The position numbers were made by a program, and so were the translations under genes. Below are positions 18,336 to 27,598 of a stretch of 64,000 nt of DNA, in pieces (positions within the stretch are counted from its first letter, which is position 1; every line of letters begins with the position of its first letter). This DNA is from Deltaproteobacteria bacterium. GTDB taxonomy: Bacteria > Desulfobacterota > Deferrisomatia > Deferrisomatales > JACRMM01. Under the pieces are notes generated by a model. That model made no database searches, had not been told where the DNA came from, and was given only the letters and a program-made list of their open reading frames with translations. The DNA is taken from NCBI GenBank assembly GCA_016214985.1, contig JACRMM010000014.1:203293-267292 (forward strand), read 5' to 3'.

Positions 18336-19217
18336 ATGACAAGTCTGGCCGCGGCCCTCGAAACCACGGCGATCGCCCTCATCAGACGACGGTACTCGTG
18401 CCGGGTCTATGAAAACACTCCCATCGACCACAGCGCGCAGGCGCAGCTCTCGGACTTCTTCACGTCCCACCCCACGGGGCCGTTGGGCACGCGGGTGCGG
18501 TTCTCCCTCGTCGCGGCAACGGACGACGACCGCGAGTCCCTCAAGGGACTCGGGACCTACGGCATGATCAAGAATGCCGCCGGGTTCCTCATCGGTGCGG
18601 CGGACGTGGGCGCGAGGAACTTGGAAGACCTTGGCTACCGGCTCGAGCAGGCGGTTCTACTCGCCACGGAACTGGGGCTCGGCACCTGCTGGCTCGGGGG
18701 GACCTTCTCGAAGAGCGGTTTCGCAAGAAGGATCGACTTGGCGGCTCACGAGGCCATGCCTGCAGTGGTTGCCGTCGGGAATGCCGCAGAAGGCAACCGC
18801 GCAAGGGACTGGGTGCGGCGAAGCGCTGGGTCTGACCAGCGGCTGCCCTGGGAACGGCTTTTTTTCGACGAGTCGTTCGCGAACCCCATGACGGGCGAGC
18901 AGTCGCGCAATTACGCGGAGCCCCTGGAAATGGTGCGCCTCGGCCCTTCTGCGTCGAACAAGCAACCGTGGCGCGTGGTTCACCGGCAGGGCGTCTGGCA
19001 CTTCTACCTTCAGCGCACCAAGGGATACGGCAAAGGCAGCCTGGCGTTCAAGCTGCTGCGACTCGCCGACCTCCAGCGCGTCGACATGGGAATTGCCCTG
19101 TGCCATTTCGAGCTGGCCGCTCGTGAGCTCGGGCTGACGGAGCATTGGGTGGTCGAGGAGCCGGACATCAGGAAACCAGACCAATGCACGGAGTACACGG
19201 TGAGCTGGAAACCGTGA
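18336..19217 (+). CDS. Nitroreductase-family protein (TM1586 type)
   Basis: A 293-residue protein with two nitroreductase-like halves, typical of the TM1586 NiRdase family. The first half has IRRRYSCRVYE and the FMN-region segment LEQAVLLATELGLGTCWLGG; the second has EMVRLGPSASNKQPWR and LQRVDMGIALCHFELAARE. It starts at ATG 18336 behind AAGGAAGTAAGAG. It should bind FMN and reduce an unknown substrate with NAD(P)H. It may be co-regulated with the crotonase gene, although about 300 bases separate them. Confidence 0.82.
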   Translation: MTSLAAALETTAIALIRRRYSCRVYENTPIDHSAQAQLSDFFTSHPTGPLGTRVRFSLVAATDDDRESLKGLGTYGMIKNAAGFLIGAADVGARNLEDLGYRLEQAVLLATELGLGTCWLGGTFSKSGFARRIDLAAHEAMPAVVAVGNAAEGNRARDWVRRSAGSDQRLPWERLFFDESFANPMTGEQSRNYAEPLEMVRLGPSASNKQPWRVVHRQGVWHFYLQRTKGYGKGSLAFKLLRLADLQRVDMGIALCHFELAARELGLTEHWVVEEPDIRKPDQCTEYTVSWKP

Positions 19218-19304
19218 GCTGATGGGGGAAACACGGCCTCTCGGTCGGTGATCGAAGCGGTTCTCGAGCGGGTCGAAGAAATAGGGGGCACAAGAAAAAG
19301 ACCC

Positions 19305-19333
19305 TTGACACGGGCGGACTCGGGCGATACTTT
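19305..19333 (+). promoter_or_regulatory. Promoter of the TetR-ABC operon
   Basis: TTGACA (19305-19310), 17 bases, then TACTTT (19328-19333), 45 bases before the TetR start. Confidence 0.7.
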
Positions 19334-19353
19334 ATGAGCAAGTACTCACTTAT
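19334..19353. promoter_or_regulatory. Probable operator of the second TetR regulator
   Basis: ATGAGCAAGTACTCACTTAT is an imperfect palindrome centred on AGTACT, directly after the -10 box and therefore over the transcription start. It is AT-rich and unlike the first TetR operator. Confidence 0.5.
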
Positions 19354-19378
19354 AAATAACTTCGTCTGAGGTGAAACC

Positions 19379-20014
19379 ATGGGACGCCCCAAGAGCGTTA
19401 CCGATGACCGGTTGCTCCAGCATGCTCGAGACGTCTTCCTCGAGAGCGGGGCGTCCGGGTCCACAAAGGAGATCGCCCGCCGCGCCCGGATTTCCGAGGC
19501 GACCTTGTTTCAGCGCTACCCGACCAAGGCTGCTCTGTTCCTCGCGGCGTTGGTTCCCCCGAAGGTCGACGTGGACGAGATCGTCTTCGCGCCGACGGCA
19601 GAGGCACATCCACAGGAAGCGCTGACGGAGATCGGTCGCCGAATGCTCGCCTATTTCAGAACGCTCATTCCGACGGTCATGCATTTGATGACCCATCCAT
19701 CGATCCGTATGTCCGACCTGGCCGCTCACTTCGAGGAGCCACCCGAGCAGGCTCTGGTCGACGCCTTGGCGGCGTATTTGCGGCAGGCGCAGGCGAAGGG
19801 GCTGCTCCAGGCAAAGCAGCCGCTGGCGGCGGCAGGCCTGGTGGTCTCCGCGGTCCACAGCCTTGCGCTGTTCGAGTTGATGGAGATTCACGGCGGGCAA
19901 GACATGGAACATGCGGTTGCCCTTTTCGTAGAGGCGCTCTGGACCGGATTGAGCCCCCAAACGGACGTGGGCGCCGTTCGCAAGGTATCCAAACAGGCGA
20001 GGAAGACATCATGA
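19379..20014 (+). CDS. TetR/AcrR-family regulator of an ABC exporter operon
   Basis: A 211-residue repressor. The helix-turn-helix spans about 10-55 (LLQHARDVFLESGASGSTK, then ISEATLFQRYPTKAALF); the rest is a variable ligand-binding domain. It starts at ATG 19379 behind CTGAGGTGAAACC. Its stop overlaps the start of the ATPase gene (ATGA), so it is the first gene of an exporter operon and most likely an autorepressor acting on the palindrome just downstream of its own promoter. Confidence 0.92.
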   Translation: MGRPKSVTDDRLLQHARDVFLESGASGSTKEIARRARISEATLFQRYPTKAALFLAALVPPKVDVDEIVFAPTAEAHPQEALTEIGRRMLAYFRTLIPTVMHLMTHPSIRMSDLAAHFEEPPEQALVDALAAYLRQAQAKGLLQAKQPLAAAGLVVSAVHSLALFELMEIHGGQDMEHAVALFVEALWTGLSPQTDVGAVRKVSKQARKTS

Positions 20015-20730
20015 GGTACAGTGAAGCAGTTTGGGCACCGAAGTCTCTCATCTCTCTCTCTCACGTGTTCAAACGCTACGAGACTCCCTCGGGTTCCTTC
20101 GAAGCCTTGAAAGACGTCAGTTTGGAAATCGGCGAAGGAGAGTACGTCGCGGTCGTGGGGAAATCGGGAAGCGGCAAGTCGACCCTGATCAACGTGCTCA
20201 CGGGCATCGATTCCGCATCGTCGGGGCAGATTCGCGTCGGCGACACGGCGGTCCACGGGCTCGATCAGGAACAGCTGTCGGTGTGGCGGGGCAAGAACGT
20301 CGGGGTGATCTTCCAGTTCTTCCAGCTTCTGCCGACGCTGACGGTCGCGGAAAACGTGATGTTGCCCATGGACTTCTGCGATACCTATCCGCCGGCCGAT
20401 CGGCGCTCCAGGGCGATCGCGCTTCTGGACAAGATGGGAATCGCGGACCAGGCCGACAAGCTGCCCGCCGATCTGTCCGGAGGCCAGCAGCAACGGGCGG
20501 CGATCGCACGCGCCCTCGCCAACGACCCGCCCCTTCTCGTCGCCGACGAGCCCACCGGCAACCTCGACTCGAAGACGTCGGACGAGGTGATGCAGTTCTT
20601 CTCCGCCCTCGCGGGAGAGGGGAAGACGGTCCTGATGGTGACGCACGAGCGCGATCTCAGCCGCTATTTCACGCGGACCATCACGCTCGCCGACGGCGCC
20701 GTCGCTTCCGAAGCCGAAAGGAGCCACTGA
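20011..20730 (+). CDS. MacB/LolD-type ABC transporter ATP-binding protein
   Basis: A 239-residue ATPase of the type-VII (MacB/LolCDE/FtsE) group. Walker A is GKSGSGKST, the Q-loop region IFQFFQLLPTLT is typical of the group, the signature is LSGGQQQRAAIARAL, Walker B is LLVADEPTGNLDS and the switch His is in MVTHERD. The next gene encodes the FtsX-type permease with its start overlapping this stop (TGATG). The pair probably works as a mechanotransmitting exporter rather than a classical importer. Confidence 0.95.
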   Translation: MRYSEAVWAPKSLISLSHVFKRYETPSGSFEALKDVSLEIGEGEYVAVVGKSGSGKSTLINVLTGIDSASSGQIRVGDTAVHGLDQEQLSVWRGKNVGVIFQFFQLLPTLTVAENVMLPMDFCDTYPPADRRSRAIALLDKMGIADQADKLPADLSGGQQQRAAIARALANDPPLLVADEPTGNLDSKTSDEVMQFFSALAGEGKTVLMVTHERDLSRYFTRTITLADGAVASEAERSH

Positions 20731-23138
20731 TGCTTGCCCCGCGCTGGAGAAAGGTGGTTGGCGATCTTCGCAGCGCCCGGGGCCGCCTGGCGACGATGGT
20801 GCTCGCCATTGCGATCGGGATCCTTGGGACTACCGCGATCCTGAGCGCCTACACGATCCTCACCCGCGAAATCAGCCGCAATTACCTGGGCACCAACCCC
20901 GCCTCGGCGCAACTGAAACTGGACCGGGTGGACGATGCGCTCGTGGAGGCGGTTCGGAACCGACCGGGCATCGCCGACGCCGAGGCGAGCTCCTCGGTCC
21001 TCGGACGGGTCGAGGCGACACCCGATCGCTGGCTGCCGTTGCTGCTCTTCGTCGTCAAGGATCTCCAGACGATGCGCATCAACACCGTGCGCCCCGAAAC
21101 CGGGGCCTGGCCCCCCCCGGAGGGCACGCTGCTCCTGGAACGTGCGGCCTTGCCGCTGATCTCCCCCAAGCTCAGCGACGGGGTCCGTGTCCAACTGCCG
21201 AACGGACCCAGGATGGAGGTTCCGATCTCGGGTCTCGTGCACGATCCGGGGCTTGCGCCCGCGTGGCAGGAGCAGACCGTCTACGGATACGTCACCTCCG
21301 CTACACTTGCGCGATGGGGCGAGGACGACACGCTCCACATTCTCAAGGTGACCGTGGCTCCCCAATCCAACAATGCTCAAGACGTCGAACGCAAGGTGGC
21401 CGAGCTGGCGCAGTGGCTCAAACAGCAGGGGCGCGAGGTCGGCGAGGTCCGGATCCCCCCGCCAGGGAAACACCCCCACCAGGCGCAGATGAGAGCGATC
21501 CTCGTGATGCTTCTCCTCTTTGCCGCTCTGTCGCTCGTCCTGGCAGCTGTTCTGACGGCGACCCTGATCGGTGGGCTCCTCGCCCAGCAGGTGCGACAGA
21601 TCGGCATCATGAAGACGATCGGCGCACGGTCGCTGCAGATCACGTGGATCTACCTCGTCGTGGTCGCGGGGATGGGGCTTGTCGCAGCGGTCCTGGGCCT
21701 GCCTCCGGGTGTTGAGGCCGGGAGGGGATTGGCCCGATCCATCGCCGAACTCCTCAACTTCGCCCTCTACAGCGTCGAGATTCCGGCGTGGGTTTATGTC
21801 GTCCAGGTCTTTGCCGGCGTGTTCGTCCCTCTCCTGGCGGCACTGCCGCCGATCTTCGGGGCCACGCGGACCACCGTCCGGGAGGCGATCAGCGACTACG
21901 GCACCAGCCGGAACCCCGAGGCCGGGCGCCTGGACGCTTGGCTCGGCAAGCTCCGAGGAGTCAACCGGACGCTTCTCCTGTCCCTTCGCAATCCGTTTCG
22001 CCGACCGGGGCGCCTGGCGTTCACTTTGCTCCTGCTGGCCTCCGCGGGCGGGATGTTCCTCGCGAGCCTCAATCTCAAGTTGGCGTGGGAGAGGAATCTG
22101 GCCGACGCGAAGGCCGACCGGCGCTATGACCTTGAGATCCGGCTAAACCGCCCCGAGCCCGATGAACAGGTTCTTTCGACGGTGGCCGGCGTCCCGGGAG
22201 TCGTCAGCGTGGAGCCCTGGAATACCACCCAGGCCGCCCCGTTGCGTTCGGACGGCCTCGAAGTGGTGCGAACCTATCCGGACGAGGGGCACGGAGCCTT
22301 CGCACTGCGTTCGGTCCCGAACGACAGCCGCCTGGTCGGACTCCAGCTGGTGGAAGGGCGGTGGCTTCAACCGGGCGACACCGACGGGGTCGTGCTCAAC
22401 CACATCGCCCGTACTCGATTTCCCGCCGCGAAGGTGGGTGACCCGATTGCGCTCTGCGTTCACGGGCGTTCGACGACCTTCCGCCTGGTGGGCGTCGCGC
22501 GGGAAATCATTACGCCGGCGGCGGCCTACACAACGCCGGAGGTCTTTGCTCGGGCCACGGGTCAGCCCGGCCGGACGAACGCGGTTCGCGTGGTCCTGAG
22601 TGCGCACGACGAGAAGTCGATCGACGCGGCGGCAAGGCGCATCGACCGGGCCCTCGATGCAGAGGGAATCCGCGTCAAGGTCGGCTGGTCGGAGGCTCGC
22701 CTGGACCACGCCCAGAGCGGCCACGTCTACCTGCTGGTCTTTACGTTGATCGTGATGGCGGTCTTGATGGGGGCGGTGGGCGCCCTCGGGCTACTGTCGG
22801 CCATGGCCACCAGTGTCACGGAGCGCACCCGCGAATTCGGGGTCATGCGGGCGATCGGCGGCCGTTCGGCCACGGTGCTGCGTAACGTCGTCATCGAGGG
22901 CGTGTTCGTCGGGGCGATGAGCTGGTGCTTGGCGGTTCCCCTCTCCCTCCCGTTGTCCCTTGGGATCGGGCGCCTGGTGGGCACCCTGGCGTTCTTCTGG
23001 CCCCTTCCGTTGGTCCTGTCTCCCGGAGCCCTCGCTCTTTGGCTGACGCTCATCCTCATCGGTTCCGCCTCCGCAAGTGCCTACCCGGCCTGGAGAGCCT
23101 CTCGGCTCACCGTTCGCGAAACCCTGGCCTACGCGTGA
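20730..23138 (+). CDS. FtsX-like ABC permease with two FtsX domains
   Basis: An 802-residue inner-membrane protein. One helix (about 22-44) leads into a periplasmic MacB-PCD-like domain, followed by a first FtsX domain with three helices (about 255-385; QIGIMKTIGARSLQI). A central helix near 430 opens a second periplasmic domain, and a second FtsX domain (about 670-795) carries REFGVMRAIGGRSATV. Both FtsX domains are on one chain, so one copy can pair with an ATPase dimer, as in 'DUF214' permeases. It starts at ATG 20730. The substrate is unknown; lipids, lipoproteins or small toxic molecules would fit the family. Confidence 0.92.
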   Translation: MLAPRWRKVVGDLRSARGRLATMVLAIAIGILGTTAILSAYTILTREISRNYLGTNPASAQLKLDRVDDALVEAVRNRPGIADAEASSSVLGRVEATPDRWLPLLLFVVKDLQTMRINTVRPETGAWPPPEGTLLLERAALPLISPKLSDGVRVQLPNGPRMEVPISGLVHDPGLAPAWQEQTVYGYVTSATLARWGEDDTLHILKVTVAPQSNNAQDVERKVAELAQWLKQQGREVGEVRIPPPGKHPHQAQMRAILVMLLLFAALSLVLAAVLTATLIGGLLAQQVRQIGIMKTIGARSLQITWIYLVVVAGMGLVAAVLGLPPGVEAGRGLARSIAELLNFALYSVEIPAWVYVVQVFAGVFVPLLAALPPIFGATRTTVREAISDYGTSRNPEAGRLDAWLGKLRGVNRTLLLSLRNPFRRPGRLAFTLLLLASAGGMFLASLNLKLAWERNLADAKADRRYDLEIRLNRPEPDEQVLSTVAGVPGVVSVEPWNTTQAAPLRSDGLEVVRTYPDEGHGAFALRSVPNDSRLVGLQLVEGRWLQPGDTDGVVLNHIARTRFPAAKVGDPIALCVHGRSTTFRLVGVAREIITPAAAYTTPEVFARATGQPGRTNAVRVVLSAHDEKSIDAAARRIDRALDAEGIRVKVGWSEARLDHAQSGHVYLLVFTLIVMAVLMGAVGALGLLSAMATSVTERTREFGVMRAIGGRSATVLRNVVIEGVFVGAMSWCLAVPLSLPLSLGIGRLVGTLAFFWPLPLVLSPGALALWLTLILIGSASASAYPAWRASRLTVRETLAYA

Positions 23139-23150
23139 GAAAGGGAAACC

Positions 23151-23267
23151 ATGCGCAAGAAGAAGCTTCTCGTCGCAGCGGTTGTCGCCCACGTCGTCGT
23201 GGGTCTCCTGGCCGCGGCGCACTTCATGAACTTCGCCGGGTTGATGAGGAGGCTTCATGGGGGCTGA
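23151..23267 (+). CDS. 38-residue single-helix membrane peptide
   Basis: The peptide MRKKKLLVAAVVAHVVVGLL... has a basic N-terminus, one membrane helix (about 6-24) and a short basic tail ending RRLHGG. ATG 23151 follows GAGAAAGGGAAACC, twelve bases after the permease stop, so it belongs to the TetR-ABC operon. Small membrane peptides of this kind often bind or regulate transporters. I do not recognise a family. Confidence 0.55.
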   Translation: MRKKKLLVAAVVAHVVVGLLAAAHFMNFAGLMRRLHGG

Positions 23268-23338
23268 ACCTCGAACGGTTTCTTTGGGCCCTTCCGACCT
23301 CGAATCGACTGGATCCGGTCTTTCGTACGTGATAGAAG

Positions 23339-23356
23339 AAACCGACCGGTTGGTTT
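23339..23356. promoter_or_regulatory. TetR operator, site 3
   Basis: AAACCGACCGGTTGGTTT is a nearly perfect palindrome (two mismatched pairs) matching sites 1 and 2. It lies in the 157-base gap before the beta-lactamase-family gene. No clear -10 box overlaps it, so the promoter it governs is unresolved. Confidence 0.55.
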
Positions 23357-23424
23357 TAACGATCGACCCGGGACGGCCCAAGGGGATCCACCGTCGTTCG
23401 TGGGGGAGAAAGGATGGGTGCGAA

Positions 23425-25239
23425 ATGGTGAAGCTAGCCGGGAAACGAGAGGGACGGCGGCTGCCGTGGGGGTTCTTGGGCCTGGTCATACTCGCCGGGT
23501 GCGCCGGCCCGCCCCCGCGGCCCGAATCCCTCCGTCGCGGGGATCTCGGGGGCGTTGAGGAGTATGCGGCCCGGCTCATCCCTCACGAGATGAAGAAGGC
23601 GGGCATCGAGGGCCTCAGCATCGCGCTCGTGAACGATCAGGAGGTGGCGTGGGCCTCGGGTTTCGGCTTCGCGGACGAGGCCGCAGGAATTGTCGCCACG
23701 CCCGATACTGTCTACCGGGCCGGATCTCTCGCCAAGCTCTTCACCGCGGCCGCAGCCCTGCGCCTGGTCGAGGACGAGCAGCTCGACCTCGATCGCCCCC
23801 TGCAACGGTATGTCCCCGAGTTTTCCGTGCGGAGTCGCTTCGCGGCTGCCGAGCCCATCACCCCTCGTTCGCTCCTGACGCATCACTCGGGGCTGCCTGC
23901 CGACCGCCTCAGGGGCATGTGGACGACGGACCCAGAGCCTCTTACCCGAGTTGCCGATGAGCTGCGGGAGGAGTTCGTCGCCCATCCCCCGAACCTCGTG
24001 TTCTCGTATTCCAACCTGGGATTCACCCTGCTGGGACACGCGATCGAGAACGCAAGCGGTGAACCCTATGGAACCTATGTGGAGCGCTTCGTCTTGGAGC
24101 CCTTGGGGATGACGCGTACGTCCCTTACGGCGAGCCCACGGGTTCCGGGCATGGCCAAGGCGTATGACGGAGGGCGGGAAGTCCGCGAGTCTCCCCTTCG
24201 GGACGTACCGGCCGGAGGGCTCAACACCACGGTGCTGGACCTGAGCCGGTTCGTCCGCATGGTCTTCGGAAGCGGCCAATGGCGCGGGCAGACGGTCCTG
24301 CAACCCAAGAGCGTGGCCGAGATGCTTCGGCCTCAGAACAAGGACGCGCCCCTCGATCTGGATTTTCGCGTGGGTCTGAGCTGGTTCCTGACTGGGGTGG
24401 GAGACATCGACATCCGAGATGCTGGCACGGTTGCGTACCACGCCGGAGCGACCCTGTTTCACCGCAGTCTCATCGTGACGCTTCCCGAACACAAGTTGGC
24501 GGTGATCGTGCTGGCCAATTCACCGAGTGCCTCTCCGGTTCTCGGCCGCGTTGCCACCGAGGTACTGAGGCTTGCGCTATTTGCCAAGACCGGCCTGCGG
24601 CCGACCGAGGAGGACGCAGCCAGGGGCAGTCCCCAGGGGGCAGACGGTCCGAATCCGGACACCTGGACCGGGTGGTATGCGACCGTGTTCGGCCTCGTGG
24701 AAGTGGCATCGACGGGGCCCGCCCATCGAGTCGAGATGCTCGGCCGGTCGTTTCGCCTCATTCCCCGGGGCGATGACGAATTCGGGCTTCGCTACTCGTT
24801 CCTGGGATTCCTCCCGATTCGCGCGGCGGGCCTGGACAGAGTTCGCCTCTCGCGGGCCGAGGTCCTGGGGCACGACATGCTCGTGGCGCGCTCCGGTGGC
24901 CGGTCGTTGCCCGTTGGCGAGAAGATCGCACCAGCGCCCATTCCGGACTCGTGGGAAGGGCGGCTCGGGGAGTACGAGGTCGACGGTCTGGGGGCCGATA
25001 GGCCTCTGTTGGAGCGGATCTCTCTTCGTCGTCGAGGAGGTTTTCTGATCCTGGAGATCACGGCCCCGCTCCTCTTCGGGAATCCGACGGCCCAGGCGTT
25101 GGCCCCGGTGTCCGAAACCGAGGCGATCGTTCTTGGGTTCGGCCGAAATTCGGGGGAGACAGTGCGGGCGATTCGAAAGAACGGTAGCGAGTTCCTCGTG
25201 TACGCGGGATACGTCCTGAAGCGGAAGAACAGTGCGTGA
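23425..25239 (+). CDS. Lipoprotein of the serine beta-lactamase (class C/PBP4*) family
   Basis: A 604-residue protein. A lipoprotein signal ends VILAGC with Cys26 as the acylated residue, so it is anchored in the envelope. The serine hydrolase domain (about 45-390) has the SxxK nucleophile motif SLAK (Ser101, Lys104), the YSN triad element and HAG in VAYHAGATLF. A C-terminal beta-rich domain of about 200 residues follows, as in many esterase or peptidase members. It starts at ATG 23425; the ribosome site AAAGGATG is rather far. The substrate could be an ester, D-amino peptide or beta-lactam. It follows the ABC operon and a TetR-type operator. Confidence 0.88.
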   Translation: MVKLAGKREGRRLPWGFLGLVILAGCAGPPPRPESLRRGDLGGVEEYAARLIPHEMKKAGIEGLSIALVNDQEVAWASGFGFADEAAGIVATPDTVYRAGSLAKLFTAAAALRLVEDEQLDLDRPLQRYVPEFSVRSRFAAAEPITPRSLLTHHSGLPADRLRGMWTTDPEPLTRVADELREEFVAHPPNLVFSYSNLGFTLLGHAIENASGEPYGTYVERFVLEPLGMTRTSLTASPRVPGMAKAYDGGREVRESPLRDVPAGGLNTTVLDLSRFVRMVFGSGQWRGQTVLQPKSVAEMLRPQNKDAPLDLDFRVGLSWFLTGVGDIDIRDAGTVAYHAGATLFHRSLIVTLPEHKLAVIVLANSPSASPVLGRVATEVLRLALFAKTGLRPTEEDAARGSPQGADGPNPDTWTGWYATVFGLVEVASTGPAHRVEMLGRSFRLIPRGDDEFGLRYSFLGFLPIRAAGLDRVRLSRAEVLGHDMLVARSGGRSLPVGEKIAPAPIPDSWEGRLGEYEVDGLGADRPLLERISLRRRGGFLILEITAPLLFGNPTAQALAPVSETEAIVLGFGRNSGETVRAIRKNGSEFLVYAGYVLKRKNSA

Positions 25240-25269
25240 CGGTCATAGGGGAGAAAGGAGGACTGGCCT

Positions 25270-26586
25270 ATGGACATCGAAGTGACGAGGGGCTACGTGC
25301 CTGGCGCCATCGGTCGGATCGTGGAGTTGAACGGCACCTATTACCACCGACAGGCAGGGTTCGGGCTCTTCTTCGAGGCGAAAATGGCCCGGGAGCTGAT
25401 GGAGTTCCTTTCTCGCTACGACGAACGGCGCGACGGCCTGTGGCTCGCCGTGGCCGACGGTCGAGTGGAAGGGTCGATCGCCATCGACGGCTTCCGCGCG
25501 GGGGACGAGGGGGCCCAGCTTCGCTGGTTCATCGTCTCTGACCGCCTGCGCGGAAGAGGAGCCGGTAGCGCGCTCCTGGCGGCGGCCATGGAGTTCTGCC
25601 GTGACAAGGGCTATGCGCACGTCCGTCTGTGGACCTTCGCGGGCCTGCACGCCGCCCGTCACTTGTACGAGAAGCACGGGTTCCGCCTCACCGAGGAGAC
25701 GCGTGGGGCCCGGTGGGGAAGTGAAGTCAACGAGCAGCGGTTCGATTGGAGCCCGTCGATCCAAGAAAAGCGGCCGGCCGAGACGCACGAAGAGCCGGTC
25801 GTGCAGACGACCGCCTTGGGGAATGTCCGCAGCATCACGGCGTACGATCGATTGGATCGGGTCGGCGAGTACGACGCCGACATGCAATTGCTCCACCCCA
25901 ATCGCTCCAAGATGATCGACGTGGTACTCAGAGCACTGCCTCTGGATCCTCGCGCCCCACTTCGCGGCTTGGATCTTGGCGCAGGAACTGGCTATTTCAC
26001 TCGCCGGTTCCTGGAGGAATTTCCCCGGGCTCACGTGACGGCGATCGACGGTGCCCCAGTCATGATCGAACAGGCCGGGGAGCGCCTCGCCGACCTCGGG
26101 CAACGAGTCGCGTTTCAGGTGGGCGACTTACGCTGCCTGGGCAGCCTCTTGAAAGGGTGTCAAGACTTCGACATCGTCTTCAGTTCCTATGCGTTGCACC
26201 ATCTGGACGCCGCCGAAAAAGCGGTTCTCGTTCGGGACGCGTTGTCTCACCTGCGGGACACGGGCTGGTTTGTGAACGCCGACCTTCTGGCGTGCGACTC
26301 GCCGGACCTGGAGCCTGCCCTTCGGTCCATCAAGATCGAGGGCATCGTGGCCAGGGCCAACGGGCTCGACGAACGCTTCATCGACAAGACATCGACGCAG
26401 CGCTTTCTTCAGGATTTCGGAGCGGAACAGAAGGATCAGCCTCTTGCGCTTTCGGAAGAACTCGAGGTCCTGAAGAGTGCCGGGCTGGAGCAACCCACGG
26501 TCCTGTGGCTGGAATACGACGAGGCGGTCATCGTGGGGCGCAAGGGACACGGGGAGCCGGCGCACCAGGGTCGGCCGACCCCGTGA
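25270..26586 (+). CDS. GNAT acetyltransferase fused to a SAM-dependent methyltransferase
   Basis: A 438-residue two-domain protein. Residues 1-160 form a GNAT domain with the acetyl-CoA loop VSDRLRGRGAGSALL and HLYEKHGFRL; the start resembles MarR-associated GNAT domains (GRIVELNGTYYHRQAGFG). Residues about 180-430 form a class I methyltransferase with SAM motif LDLGAGTGYFTRRFLEEF, an acidic residue in TAIDGAP, and FSSYALHHLDAAEKA. It starts at ATG 25270 behind AGAAAGGAGGACTGGCCT. The fusion suggests one small molecule or peptide is acetylated and methylated in turn. The substrate is unknown. Confidence 0.88.
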   Translation: MDIEVTRGYVPGAIGRIVELNGTYYHRQAGFGLFFEAKMARELMEFLSRYDERRDGLWLAVADGRVEGSIAIDGFRAGDEGAQLRWFIVSDRLRGRGAGSALLAAAMEFCRDKGYAHVRLWTFAGLHAARHLYEKHGFRLTEETRGARWGSEVNEQRFDWSPSIQEKRPAETHEEPVVQTTALGNVRSITAYDRLDRVGEYDADMQLLHPNRSKMIDVVLRALPLDPRAPLRGLDLGAGTGYFTRRFLEEFPRAHVTAIDGAPVMIEQAGERLADLGQRVAFQVGDLRCLGSLLKGCQDFDIVFSSYALHHLDAAEKAVLVRDALSHLRDTGWFVNADLLACDSPDLEPALRSIKIEGIVARANGLDERFIDKTSTQRFLQDFGAEQKDQPLALSEELEVLKSAGLEQPTVLWLEYDEAVIVGRKGHGEPAHQGRPTP

Positions 26587-26675
26587 CCGGCGCGCGACGG
26601 CATGGACCGGATGGCCTCGCGAAGAAGTTGGCGGTCTTCGATATTACAAGGGCAGTTCTCAAGCGGAGGTGTGTT

Positions 26676-27260
26676 ATGGGCACATTCCTGGAACACGACC
26701 GGCTCATCGGGTACCTGACGTCCCGAACATCGCTCTTGACCGCAGCGGTGCCGCGGGGGCGGGAGCGGCGGCGCCGATTCCTTTCGAGCTCCGACGGCGG
26801 CCGAGGGCAGGAAGGACCGCAGCCGGAACCCGCGGGCGACGCTCGAGAGGAGCGCCTGCTCCGTGCCGCGTTCCTCGCAGGAGCGGTCACGGATGTGGCC
26901 GCCCTCGGACCCATGCTGGTCCCCTCGCTCGGGGCCCATGTTTGGGGCATCCACGGCAGCTCGGGGAATTATCGATTTGCCATGGGATATGGTGCCGCCC
27001 TCATGCTGGGTTGGGCCGCGCTTCTCTTGTGGGCCTGCCGGCGGCCCGTGGAGAGGCGCGGCGTCGCCGCCCTGACCTCCCTCGTGATCTTCGGTCTCGT
27101 CCTCATCGAGATGGCCGCTGTGGCGGGCGGCGTGCTGGACGCGTGGCGCGCCGTTCCCTTGGGGTGCTTCCAGGTATCTCTGCTGACACTGTTCGCCGCC
27201 GCCTACTTCCTTCCCTGGTTCCCGGAGTCCCCCGTAAGCCGGCACGCGGGGGGGCGGTGA
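26676..27260 (+). CDS. Unrecognised membrane protein with about four helices
   Basis: A 194-residue protein starting at ATG 26676 behind GCGGAGGTGTGTT. The first 60 residues are charged and partly low complexity. Then come hydrophobic segments at about 68-90 (AAFLAGAVTDVAALGPMLVP), 105-122, 130-152 and 160-180, most likely membrane helices. I do not recognise a family. It lies between the GNAT-methyltransferase fusion and a flavodoxin-like reductase on the same strand. Confidence 0.7.
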   Translation: MGTFLEHDRLIGYLTSRTSLLTAAVPRGRERRRRFLSSSDGGRGQEGPQPEPAGDAREERLLRAAFLAGAVTDVAALGPMLVPSLGAHVWGIHGSSGNYRFAMGYGAALMLGWAALLLWACRRPVERRGVAALTSLVIFGLVLIEMAAVAGGVLDAWRAVPLGCFQVSLLTLFAAAYFLPWFPESPVSRHAGGR

Positions 27261-27598
27261 AGGCGCGGGCTTTGAACGCCTGGAACTCACGACAATGGTT
27301 CGATGGTGGAGTTCGGCGGGTACGGATCGGCGGCCAGCCCTTCTGCCACTCGACCCACAAGCGGCCTCGGACGCGCGCACGCCTCGGGCGGTATGCGCCG
27401 CAGCCGGTGGGGAAGGGAGTCCGACACCTCCCGGACCTGCTCGAGGAACGCTGTGCGCACGTCAGCCCGGCTCGGCAGGGCGTCACGCTCGCGCCCCCCG
27501 ATGCGACGGCCTCGTTCCCGGTTGCACTCCGGCCTCTCGTGGGGTACCAAAGGCCGGCACAGCCGAGTTTCCGGACGAGACCGAAGGGAGAGGAGACC
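27261..27598. other. 338-base gap, nothing recognised
   Basis: No gene with family similarity is seen on either strand, nor a convincing promoter or terminator. A ribosome site for the following gene (GGGAGAGGAGACC) lies at its end. Confidence 0.5.
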
